Positions 28,870-37,618 of a DNA stretch of 59,865 nt are shown here, piece after piece (within the stretch, counting starts at the first letter, position 1; the number at the start of each line of letters is the position of its first letter). The position numbers were made by a program, and so were the translations under genes. Source of the DNA: Caulochytrium protostelioides (lineage: Eukaryota > Chytridiomycota > Caulochytriomycetes > Caulochytriales > Caulochytriaceae); the NCBI GenBank assembly GCA_003615045.1, contig ML014228.1, positions 1 through 59,865 on the forward strand. The letters are read 5' to 3'. The notes under the pieces are model-generated. The model made no database searches. It was not told the DNA's origin and saw only the letters and a list, made by a program, of their open reading frames with translations.

Positions 28870-29739
28870 ATGGCCGCGACGTCGACGTCGACGCCGACGC
28901 CGACGCAGCGGCTGCACTTTCTCCAGGTCACACCGACCCACTACGTGCCGCTGACGCTCACGGTGCAGCCGCGGCCGTCCGATGCGGACCGCGGCGACGG
29001 GCGGCGCCCCGAACTGACCGCCGCCGCCGACTGGTTCTCGGAGCCCCACCTGCAGGGTTTCCTGGCCGCGCTGTATCCCGAGCTGCGCCACATCCTGCGC
29101 GAGCATGCGATCGCCCGACGGACCGCGGCTCTCGCCGCCGCCCGCGCCGCGACGCCGGCGGCTCTCGCCGCCGCCGCGGCGCCGCCACCGCCCGTCGCGA
29201 TCGCCGGCGACGCCGAGCACCCGGGGCTCGGGATCGAGGTCGGCGCTGGCGCCGACGACGACGCCGCGCGCCGCGCCCGCCAAGCGCTGCTCGCGCGGTA
29301 CGGCCACCGGTGGTGGTGGTGGCGCGTGACCGTGACGCCGCTCGCCGCGCGCGGCCTGCAGGGCCGCAGCGGCGGCCACGCCGTGCTCCTGCGCCGCGTC
29401 GACGCCGCGTACGCCCGCCAGCCCCTGCGGCGGCTGCCGCTGACGCTGCATGCGACCGTCTGCATCGGGCGCGTGCCGGCGCACGCCCGTCTCCCGACGC
29501 AGCCGCGGCCGGCCTACGCGGGGGCCGGACGCGCCGCCGCCGCCGCGGCTGACCACGCCGCCGCGGCGCTGACGAACCGCTTGGCGCTCGACCCGTTCCT
29601 CCCGCCGTCCGGCGGACCGATGGGGCCCACCGGACGCCCGCCGACGCTCGCCGCCAAAGCCGCGGCGAACGCTACGCCGGCCGCGGCGCCGCCCAAGCCC
29701 GTCGATCCCGAGGACGCCCTCTTCCCCGAGGACCTGTGA
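28870..29739 (+). CDS. Conserved-looking protein of unknown function
   Basis: 289 residues from ATG 28870 (CGCCATGG context). The N-terminal part LHFLQVTPTHYVPLTLTVQP, FSEPHLQGFLAALYPELRHI and the centre RYGHRWWWWRVTVTPLAARG show ordered strand/helix patterning with aromatic residues. Then comes a VLLRRVDAAYARQPLRRLPL segment; the last 90 residues are Ala/Pro-rich and end acidic (DPEDALFPEDL). I do not recognise the family. It is convergent with the next gene, with only about 108 bases between stops. The frame is real rather than a shadow in view of the non-random residues and clean ends. Confidence 0.55.
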   Translation: MAATSTSTPTPTQRLHFLQVTPTHYVPLTLTVQPRPSDADRGDGRRPELTAAADWFSEPHLQGFLAALYPELRHILREHAIARRTAALAAARAATPAALAAAAAPPPPVAIAGDAEHPGLGIEVGAGADDDAARRARQALLARYGHRWWWWRVTVTPLAARGLQGRSGGHAVLLRRVDAAYARQPLRRLPLTLHATVCIGRVPAHARLPTQPRPAYAGAGRAAAAAADHAAAALTNRLALDPFLPPSGGPMGPTGRPPTLAAKAAANATPAAAPPKPVDPEDALFPEDL

Positions 29740-29847
29740 GGCTCGCTTGGCCGCAACGTCCTCCCCGCGCCGTGACGGCGCCACCCATGCCGGCCCGCTC
29801 GGGCGGGCGTCGCTGGCCAACCGGAAAGGCCATGGCCATCGCGGGTT

Positions 29848-32800
29848 TTATTGAATCAGACGATGCAATACACGGCGCAGCTGCGCTTCTTGGTATCGTC
29901 CGCGCTCCTCGGGATGGGGCGCCGGCGCGCCGGCCGCCGGCCCCGTCGCAGCGCCCGCGGCCTCCGACCGCGACCGAAACGGCATCTCGAGCGCCGAGTG
30001 GCTGCCGTCGGGGCTCTCGCCGTCGCCGCGACCCTCCGGGCCGGACGCGAACGCGTGCGGCAGCGGCGGCGTCGCATGGCCGCTCGCGTCGGGGCCGTCC
30101 TCGCTCCCGCGCGTGTCGACGTCGGCGCTGCTCGCGCCGTGGCCGAGCAGGCCCGGCTCGTCGTCGCCCACCGGCATCGGCGTCGGCGGGCCGCCGCGCA
30201 GCAGGTCCTGGTAGAGGGCGTTGTGCGCGACGGGGTCCGTGGCGTCGGAGCCGATGCCGGCGATCGCGTCCGCCGAGTGGCCCAAGCCTGTCGGGGGCGC
30301 GGCGCGCTGCGGTGCCGGGGCGCGGAACACGCCGTCGCCGCCCGCGGGGGTGCTGCCGGCGGTCCGGCCCGTGGCGGCCGCGGCCGCGTCGCCGGACGGC
30401 GGGTCCCACTCGACCTCCGACGCCGAGGACTCCGCGGTGCTGCCCGATCCGCCGCCGCCGCCGCCGCCGTGCGCGAGCCCCGAGGAGCCGGCGAGGCCGG
30501 CGGCCGAGCGCTGCAGCGCTTCGTCGGGGTCGCTGCCGTCGACGCACACACACAGGATGCCGAGGGCCTCGATGCGGGCGACGTCGACGGCGATCTCGGA
30601 CGCCGGGTGGTACAGCAGATGCGTGATGTACGCGCTCGGCGGATACGGGCTGACGCAGTAGGTGTTGCCCGACTCGCTGGCCATGACGGCGATGTCGCTG
30701 GCGGCGAGGGCGCCGGAGGTCGTGCGGCGGGAGGCATGGTGGGCGCCGGCGCCGGCGCCGGCGCCGTGCGCCATGGGTGGCGTGCCGCCCAACTCGGCGC
30801 CGTACCCGCCGTGCGCGCCGTAGCCGCCGTAGCCGTCGCCGTGGAGGCCCAAGCGGATGGCGGAGGCCATAGGGTAGGGCGCGAGCATGACGGCGCCGGC
30901 GCTCGTGCCCATCAGGGCCGGGTCGGGCTGCCAGCTGTGCGGGCTCGGCGACCGCAGGGCGCCGTCGCCGGAGGCGTTCGACGCCGCGTACGGCGGCGCG
31001 GGCTGCGACGGATGGAGCGACGAGGGCGGCGGCGGCGGCGGCTGGAACGGGAACGCGTGGGTGCTGCTGGGGTACCCGCCGTGGCCGTGAGCCATGGCCA
31101 TCGCCATGGGCATGCCTGGCGGGGGCCCGTAGCCTCCGCCGCCGCCGTGGTGGTGGTGCGGGCTCGGCATGGGTCCACCGCCGCCATTTTCGTAGCCGCT
31201 GCCGCTCCAGCCGCTGCCGCTTTGGCCATACGCGACGGGCTGGCCAGCCATACCCATGGGCGCTGGCACGCCATTGATGAACGTGGGCGTGCTGGTGGAG
31301 TGCGGCAGATGCGGTTCGGCGAGCAGCGAGCCGCCGTGGGGCATGTGCAGCGAGGCCGAGGGGTGGTGGGCGTGCAGCGTCTGCAGACTCGGGCGGAGGT
31401 CTGAGAAGGCGGGCGGCGGCGTGTTCATGTTGAGGAAATTGTTGAAGGAGCGGCTCGTGCCGAGCGTGGCGGCGCCGCCGGGTCCGCCGCCGGCATGGTG
31501 GTGGGCCTGCGCGGCCTGCGCCAGCTGCTCGCGGCGCTGCCGCTCCATCTGGACCGAGTAGTTGCACGCGTCCGTGATGGCCAGCACAAAGTCGAGCGCC
31601 GTGTAGTCGGGCGTCTCGCGGTCGGCGATCCCGTTCAGCATCAGGATCTTGACCTTCTTGCGCCGGTGCGACGCCGAGGACGCGCCCGTCCCGGCACCCA
31701 GCCCCGACAGCGACGTGCTGGACGTCGGGACCGAGTGCAGGCCGCTGGCGGTGCCGCTGAAGGGCAGCGGCTCGGCGCCATGCGGCGATCCGCACTCCGA
31801 GCCCACGGCGAAGCGCGTGCGCTGGGCCTGCGCCTGCGCCGGATGAGAGGACGCTGCTGTCGGCTTTGTGGCGGCGGCGGCGGCGCGAGCGGCGTGGCTG
31901 TGGTGGGACGCGTTCGTCGTGGCGGCGGCGGCGTCGTCGCCCTCATGGACCCAGGGATCGGCGAGCAGACTGCCGACGCCCGGCACAATGAGGCACGGCA
32001 GGATACTGGTGTAGAGCGACCCGATCGAATAGATGACGGTCGCCTTGTGGCGGAGATGGTCTTTGACGATGGGGTTGAGGACGGGGCAGGTTTCCTGGGC
32101 CTCGTTGTTGATGTAGTAGATGCGACGGATGGCGCAGGGCAGCGGCGGCGCCTTGTCCTTGTCGAAGATCAGGTTGCTGACGCCCTCGAGCGGGTTGTCC
32201 GCGAGCAGGTCCAAGTCGTCGGAGGGCGCGCCGCCGCCGCCACCGCTGTGGCTGCCGCCGCCGTCGAGGCTCTCGGAATGGACGTCCGTCGGGTTAGTCG
32301 AGATGCCTGGATGGCTGATCTCGCACTGGCCAAAGATGCGCTCGCCGTTGCGGAGCAATGCCGCGATCGAGTAACTCTGGCGGCTCTGCGTTTCGATGAT
32401 CGAATGCACACTGCTGCGCGCCGGCGCGCGCGTAATGCGCAGGAACTGGAAGATCGCGGCCTCGAGACTCTCAAAGAAGAGCCGGCAGCCGCTCACAAAG
32501 AAGTTGCCGATGCTGCCGCCGCGGAAGTCGAACGAGTAGTGCGAACGGCCCGAAACGCGCGTGATCTCGTGATGAAAGTGCGCCAGGAACGCGCGGATGG
32601 TCTCGCGGTAGGCGGCGGAGATGCCGCGCCACAGCGGGTGCTTGCCCTCGACGAGATCATACCAGACGCTCTTCGCATAACGGTGCGCGGGCATCCCGGG
32701 ACTCACCGACTCGACGGGCAAGCGGTAGCTCAGAAGCTCGTGGACGGCGCGGGCCTCGGGGCTCTTGTTGTCCGCGAGCCGGACGAGGCGCGAGCGGATG

Positions 32801-34212
32801 TCGCCGATGCCGGGCCCGCCGACGGCCTTGATGATTTCGCTGGTGGAGCCGCCGTCGTCCGAGACCGGCATGATGTAGGCCGCGTTGTCGGTGATGTGCT
32901 GCAGAGTATGCACAAAGGGGTTGAGGGCGCTGCCGCCACTGAAGGCGACGAAGCTGCGCCGCGAGATGGACGCGACGACCGACGGCGACCGCGCCAGCCG
33001 CGAGCTCTGTGTGAGCGTCTGGCACAGCAGCGGGTTCGGCGGCGGCCCGGGCCCCCGCGCAACGCGCTGCGAGAACGAAGGGTGGGCGCTCCGCGCCGGC
33101 AGCACGCCGCCGACGCTGCCGGGAGCAACGACCGCAGCGACCGCGGCCGCGCCGCTGTCGCGGCTGCTCACGCTGCTCTGGCTGCCGCCCTCGCCGCGAC
33201 GCGTGGCCGGCAGCGGCAGCGGCGCGGCAGCGCGCGACGGGTCCGTGACGGCCACGACGACGGCCCGCGCGGCGGACGCCGGCGGCGTCGCGGGCGGCGG
33301 CGGCAGCGGGGCCACGGCGGCGGGCGCGGGCACGGGCGCGGGATTGGCGGCGGTCTCGGGCACCGGGGACGCGGTCGTGACAGACGCCGCCATCGGCGAC
33401 TGGATGGCTTGCTGGAAGAGGGTGCTGGTCGTGGCCGTCGGGCGCTGCACGGGGCCGTCCTTGCCGATGCCGAAGTAGTCAGCCAGGGGCGCGTCGGGGA
33501 CGGCCGCGGCGGCGGGCGTCGCGACGGAGGCGCGCGGCGTCAGCGTGCGCGGGCTGGCGACGATGGGTGCCGCGGCGATCGTGGCCGGGCGGCGCGTGGC
33601 GGGGCTGGCGGCGCCGTCGCACTCGCAGCGGGGAAGCGTCGGCTCCGCGCTCGCGGTGCTGGCGCGCCGCGCCGCGCCGTTAAGGGGGACGTGGCCGACA
33701 GCCGTCGACGGCGGCTTCGCCGTGGACGCGGCGCTGCGGCTGGAGAAGGGGCTGCCGTAGGGACTGGTGGCGTCGGGCGCCGGCACGTGGTCGTGGTGGA
33801 GTCCCGAGTTGGCGCGGCTGAGGCTGTGGGTACTGCGGTGTCCCCAGCTGTTTCTGGCCTCGTTCGGCGGGAGGTCGCGGTACTGGTTCGGCAGCGATGC
33901 CGAGACGGCGTACGGTGGCGCGATCGAGGGTTCTGGGCACGCGCGCGCGAGCCGCGGCGACGGCAGCGGCTGTTTCTGGCGGGAGCGGTCCATGGATGCG
34001 ACGCGTGTCGACAGGAGCGACACGGGGGATCCTGCCGGGGCCGCCGTCGTGGGCGCCGATGCGGCGGCGGCCGTGGTCGCTGGTGGCCGCATGGTGGCGA
34101 CGGACGGACCGCCGTGGGCAGGCTCCCACGAAGGATCGGGTGACGATGCAGCGAGAGCGCTAGGCGTCGCGGATGGGCCGGGCGCCGGCGATGGCGCCGG
34201 CGATGGCGCCAT
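29848..34212 (-). CDS. CofD/YvcK-like (UPF0052) family protein, very long
   Basis: 1454 residues from ATG 34212. Residues 1-410 are disordered, Ser/Pro/Ala-rich. The core starts at about 418: RSFVAFSGGSALNPFVHTLQ, then YIMPVSDDGGSTSEIIKAVG and GPGIGDIRSRLVRL, the nucleotide- and phosphate-binding start of the CofD/YvcK family. Further family blocks are RGGSIGNFFVSGCRLFFESL, HLRHKATVIYSIGSLYTSIL then PGVGSLLADP (about 711-750), VKILMLNGIADRETPDYTAL (about 851) and YITHLLYHPAS...ARIEALGILCVC (about 1190-1230). Bacterial YvcK supports gluconeogenic growth and cell-wall control; CofD makes coenzyme F420 precursor. Fungal members are uncharacterised, so the reaction is unknown. Three large Gly/His/Pro inserts split the C-half. 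The domain is several times shorter in bacteria (about 320 residues in all). Confidence 0.8.
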   Translation of the reverse strand: MAPSPAPSPAPGPSATPSALAASSPDPSWEPAHGGPSVATMRPPATTAAAASAPTTAAPAGSPVSLLSTRVASMDRSRQKQPLPSPRLARACPEPSIAPPYAVSASLPNQYRDLPPNEARNSWGHRSTHSLSRANSGLHHDHVPAPDATSPYGSPFSSRSAASTAKPPSTAVGHVPLNGAARRASTASAEPTLPRCECDGAASPATRRPATIAAAPIVASPRTLTPRASVATPAAAAVPDAPLADYFGIGKDGPVQRPTATTSTLFQQAIQSPMAASVTTASPVPETAANPAPVPAPAAVAPLPPPPATPPASAARAVVVAVTDPSRAAAPLPLPATRRGEGGSQSSVSSRDSGAAAVAAVVAPGSVGGVLPARSAHPSFSQRVARGPGPPPNPLLCQTLTQSSRLARSPSVVASISRRSFVAFSGGSALNPFVHTLQHITDNAAYIMPVSDDGGSTSEIIKAVGGPGIGDIRSRLVRLADNKSPEARAVHELLSYRLPVESVSPGMPAHRYAKSVWYDLVEGKHPLWRGISAAYRETIRAFLAHFHHEITRVSGRSHYSFDFRGGSIGNFFVSGCRLFFESLEAAIFQFLRITRAPARSSVHSIIETQSRQSYSIAALLRNGERIFGQCEISHPGISTNPTDVHSESLDGGGSHSGGGGGAPSDDLDLLADNPLEGVSNLIFDKDKAPPLPCAIRRIYYINNEAQETCPVLNPIVKDHLRHKATVIYSIGSLYTSILPCLIVPGVGSLLADPWVHEGDDAAAATTNASHHSHAARAAAAATKPTAASSHPAQAQAQRTRFAVGSECGSPHGAEPLPFSGTASGLHSVPTSSTSLSGLGAGTGASSASHRRKKVKILMLNGIADRETPDYTALDFVLAITDACNYSVQMERQRREQLAQAAQAHHHAGGGPGGAATLGTSRSFNNFLNMNTPPPAFSDLRPSLQTLHAHHPSASLHMPHGGSLLAEPHLPHSTSTPTFINGVPAPMGMAGQPVAYGQSGSGWSGSGYENGGGGPMPSPHHHHGGGGGYGPPPGMPMAMAMAHGHGGYPSSTHAFPFQPPPPPPSSLHPSQPAPPYAASNASGDGALRSPSPHSWQPDPALMGTSAGAVMLAPYPMASAIRLGLHGDGYGGYGAHGGYGAELGGTPPMAHGAGAGAGAHHASRRTTSGALAASDIAVMASESGNTYCVSPYPPSAYITHLLYHPASEIAVDVARIEALGILCVCVDGSDPDEALQRSAAGLAGSSGLAHGGGGGGGSGSTAESSASEVEWDPPSGDAAAAATGRTAGSTPAGGDGVFRAPAPQRAAPPTGLGHSADAIAGIGSDATDPVAHNALYQDLLRGGPPTPMPVGDDEPGLLGHGASSADVDTRGSEDGPDASGHATPPLPHAFASGPEGRGDGESPDGSHSALEMPFRSRSEAAGAATGPAAGAPAPHPEERGRYQEAQLRRVLHRLIQ

Positions 34213-34723
34213 GGCGGTCGCGGTGGCGACGGCGCAGCGAGACGGTCGGCCAATGGAAGCCGACGGGATCCGAAGCCCTCAACACCGGCAACGACGGCTT
34301 GCTCGTGAGCGTCTTGAGCGCAAGACGAGCTCCCGGGATCGTGCCCGACACGAGCGCGACGATGGCGGCGGCGGCGGCAAAGCCGTGATCACGAGCCCGA
34401 GGACCCGCGCTAAGAAGCCGGTGGTGGCGGCGGCGGCGGCGTGGACGAGAAGGGCGCGGCGCACGGGCACGAGGAACAGCGAGCGGCGGTCGCATGGGAC
34501 GGAACGGCGGTCCGCTGCATGGCGCGGCGCTGCATCCGCATCGGCCGTTTCGGAGGCGGCAGCCAGGGTCTTGCGGCCGGCGGCGGGCAGCGCGCATCGG
34601 CACGGCGGCGGCGATCGGGAGGCCGGCGACGCGTGGCCTTGAAACGCCCGTCGATCCTGCGCGCGCGCGCGCGTTCGAGGTCCTGCGGAGTATGCCTTCA
34701 TACGCGGCGACGGCCCAAACCGC

Positions 34724-34763
34724 GCATCGCATCGCATCGCCTCGCATCGCATCGCCTCGCATC
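34724..34763 (+). repeat. GCATC pentamer repeat, 8 units
   Basis: Eight head-to-tail units, six GCATC and two GCCTC. Read on the other strand this is the same repeat as the GCGAT arrays elsewhere in the window. Confidence 0.85.
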
Positions 34764-35070
34764 GTCTCGTGCTGGCGACGGCGGCCGCGCCGTGGCGGGC
34801 GCCGCGCCCCCTCGCTGCGAAGGCGACGACCCCCCGCTCTCGAGTGGGCGGCCGGGGCGGGCGGACCGCTGGTCTGACAGGCGCCGCGGCCGCCGCCATC
34901 GCCGCCGCCATCGCCGCCGCCGCCGCCGTCGCCATCATCATCATCATTATCATCACTCTCCGCATCATCACCACGATTAGCACGATTGACCCGGCCGCCT
35001 GCAACGGTGCACCCCTGCGGGATGGGCGGTGCTTCGACGGCGGGGCGCGCCTTCGAGCGCGGGTCCGGCG

Positions 35071-35115
35071 GCCGCGACGGCGTCGGCCGCGACGGCGTCG
35101 GCCGCGACGGCGTCG
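35071..35115 (+). repeat. 15-bp tandem repeat, 3 copies
   Basis: Three perfect copies of GCCGCGACGGCGTCG followed by a partial GCCGC. The unit contains the palindrome CGACGGCGTCG-like core (GACGGCGTC), so each copy can fold back on itself. Confidence 0.85.
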
Positions 35116-35351
35116 GCCGCAGGGGTGTCCCGTCCGATGGCGCCATCGCGTCGCTTCATGGAGGGGCGAGCGCGGCGTGGGCGCGACGGCGCGAGCATGA
35201 TACCTGTGCGGAGGGTGGTAGCGGTCCTGGAGCCGACGGCCCAGAATGGCGATGAGCCGTCGTCGGCGTCCGCCAAAACCGGTGCTGCGGCGATGATGAC
35301 CCGCGCCCACGAGGGTCCGCGGCGGTAGCCTCGATAGCTGCCGATCCCCCC

Positions 35352-35382
<31 letters not shown>

Positions 35383-35703
35383 TGGCACCGGCGGCTCCGG
35401 CGGCCGTGGCGGGCAAAGAACAAAGGCGGTGCTCAAGCGCGGGCTTTCAAGGGTCCGACCGCGCGGCGGTTCCTTGGGTGTCCCTGGCTCGTAACGACGT
35501 GTCCAGAGAGCGAGAGAACAGTCACGTCGAAACGTTGATCCGTGGTCAGCGCAGGACGAGTCCATGGCGGCGACGCGCCGTCTGTGGCCGAACGATTTTC
35601 TCCTTGCTTGGCCGTGAGACCGCGACGACGACCACGTTCCCCGGTCCATCGCCGCCGCTCGCTGAGAGCCGACCGACCCTCCGAACGCCACGAGCCGTCC
35701 AGC

Positions 35704-36828
35704 ATGGCCGAGAACGTCGTGGAGCTGCTGCACCGGCAGCTGGAGGGCGTGCGGGCGCCCGCCGTGGTGCAGCAAGCGCAGGACCTGCACCACGCGCTGC
35801 TGAAGCTGTCGCCGCATGCAAACGACATGACCGGCGCCCGCGTCGCCGCCGTGATCGCGCTGGACATCACGTGCCGCGCGGCGCTCGCGCGGGCGGCCGC
35901 CACGCGCCTCGCCACCGACGCCGCCATGCCCGCCCGCAAGGACGCGCTCGACGTGCTGCACCTCTCGGAGCCCGTCTTCCGGCGGTATGCCGAGGGCGTG
36001 CTCAACGCCATCCCGATGGCGTCGCCGCTGCACCGCTACTTCCCGCCGCCATCGATCGCGGCCGTCGCGACGCGCCTCGGCGCCAACACGCGCCTGCCCG
36101 TCGCCCCGCTGACGGCCATCCACGACGCCATGGCCGCCGCCCTCGGCCCGCAGAACGTGCCCGCCACGCGCCATACGCTGCCGCTCGCCGTCTGCGCCGC
36201 CGCCTGCGACGCGCTCGGCATCAAGGTCCCGCCGTCGCGGCTCCTGCAGCACGCCGTCGCGCCCTCGCGCACCCTCCAGCACCTCACCCAGCTCGTGGCG
36301 CAACGGCACGGCGACGCGCTCGCCCAACTCGCGCTCGCGCCGCCGCCCGCGGCCGCGGCCGCGGCCACCGCCGCCACGGCGCGACGACCCGCGGCGGCTG
36401 CCACGGCACGACGACCCGCAGCGGCCGCCACGAAGGCCGCCAAGGTCAAGACGCTCGTCGGCGGGACCAAGCGCGCCCGTGCCGCCGCCACCGCCGCCGC
36501 CGCCGCGCCGACCACGAACGCCGCGAACGGCCCTGAAGTGGCCGACGCCGCGGCGCCCGCAGCGGCCGCCGACGCCGCCGCCACCGCCGACGCCGCCGAC
36601 CAGAAGCCCGTCCCTGCACGCCGCGGCCGTCGCGCCCCCGGCCGCCCGAAAGGCGCGGGAGCGCGCGGCGTGACGGTCGTGGCGCCGTCGGCGCGGCCGC
36701 CGGCGATGGCGCTCATGATGGACGCGCCGTCGGCCGAGCGGCTGCGCGCGCGCACGGCGGCGTGGACGGCGCGCCTGGCGGCCCTGTGCGACGCGCGGCT
36801 GGCCGCGCTGGCGCCGGCCGCCGCTTAG
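35704..36828 (+). CDS. ORC6: Orc6-like origin recognition complex subunit with AT-hook-like tail
   Basis: 374 residues from ATG 35704 (MAENVVELLHRQLEG). Residues 1-200 have the double cyclin-like (TFIIB-like) helical pattern of Orc6: VVQQAQDLHHALLKLSPHAN, RVAAVIALDITCRAALAR, DVLHLSEPVFRRYAEGVLNA, IAAVATRLG, and in the second half LPLAVCAAACDALGIKVPPS then RLLQHAVAPSRTLQHL. These line up with metazoan/fungal Orc6 in order and spacing, including the LALDLA-like and CKxLKLKVDK-like blocks. Orc6 is part of the six-subunit complex that marks replication origins and helps load MCM. After an Ala-rich linker, residues about 303-318 read PARRGRRAPGRPKGAG, an AT-hook-like GRP core in basic context. The last 50 residues are helical, as in Orc6 C-termini. 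Assigned by pattern, not by search. Confidence 0.68.
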   Translation: MAENVVELLHRQLEGVRAPAVVQQAQDLHHALLKLSPHANDMTGARVAAVIALDITCRAALARAAATRLATDAAMPARKDALDVLHLSEPVFRRYAEGVLNAIPMASPLHRYFPPPSIAAVATRLGANTRLPVAPLTAIHDAMAAALGPQNVPATRHTLPLAVCAAACDALGIKVPPSRLLQHAVAPSRTLQHLTQLVAQRHGDALAQLALAPPPAAAAAATAATARRPAAAATARRPAAAATKAAKVKTLVGGTKRARAAATAAAAAPTTNAANGPEVADAAAPAAAADAAATADAADQKPVPARRGRRAPGRPKGAGARGVTVVAPSARPPAMALMMDAPSAERLRARTAAWTARLAALCDARLAALAPAAA

Positions 36829-36945
36829 AACCCCCCCGTGAGACCGATGCATGCCGTCGCATCTCCGTGTAGATAAAAAAAAACAAAGACAGAGCCGACG
36901 CGTCGCGGGGACGACGGCGTTCACAGCGGGTGACCCGTCGCATGG

Positions 36946-37580
36946 TTAAGCGGCGTGGGCGCCGCGGAGCAGGGCCGCACGCAGGTCGAGCAAGGTGGCG
37001 TGCGGGTCGGCGGCCGAGAGGATGACGGCGAGGCTCGCGACGGGTTTGCGCGGGATCGGGACGATTGCAAAGCCCCAGAGCTCATGCGTCTCGGTGTCGC
37101 TGTAGATCTGGAGGCGGCGGCCGTCGACGTCGCGGCGGTGGACGAGGACGGTCGGCCGCTGCGGATCTGTGGCGGCGGCATCGGCGGCCGGCGCCGCGTC
37201 CAGCAGCGGGTACCGGTGCCGGTAGAGCGCCGTGCCGCAGCCGAGGTCGTGGACGCAGTCCATATCGTGGTCTGCGTCGGCCTTCAGGGTCGCGAACGCC
37301 GTCTCAGGCGCGACGCCCGGCAGCTCGACCATCGCCTTCCACATCTCGCGCGTGTGGTGCTTCAGCACCACGAGCCGCGGCTGCGCCTCGCGCGCCGTCT
37401 CGGCCCAGTTCGCGTCGGCGCTCGTGATCACATTGAGAAACTCGCCGACCTGCCGGTTCAGGTCGCCGAGGTACCGGGACAGCGGCGGCGGCGGCGGCTC
37501 GCTCGACGACGCCGTCCCGGACTCGGAGCTCACCGCCGGGGGCGCCGCCGCCGTCACCCGCACGCGCGACGTGCCCGAGC

Positions 37581-37618
<38 letters not shown>

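Larger units (their letters stand above)
34213..35703. other. Divergent intergenic region, repeat-rich
   Basis: About 1.5 kb between the CofD-like (-) and Orc6-like (+) genes. Holds GCATC repeats (34724-34763), ATC-type repeats (about 34933-34975), a 15-bp tandem repeat (35071-35115) and a GGC run (about 35354-35380). Long frames on both strands are Arg/Ala-rich shadows. Both promoters must lie here. Confidence 0.5.

Noticed and set aside
31495-34143. 882-codon plus-strand frame
   Set aside because: Exact antisense of the CofD-like core, whose conserved motifs are on the other strand.
34279-36924. 881-codon minus-strand frame
   Set aside because: It runs antisense to Orc6 and across a repeat-rich intergenic region; residues are Arg/Gly runs from GCC/GGC repeats with no motif.
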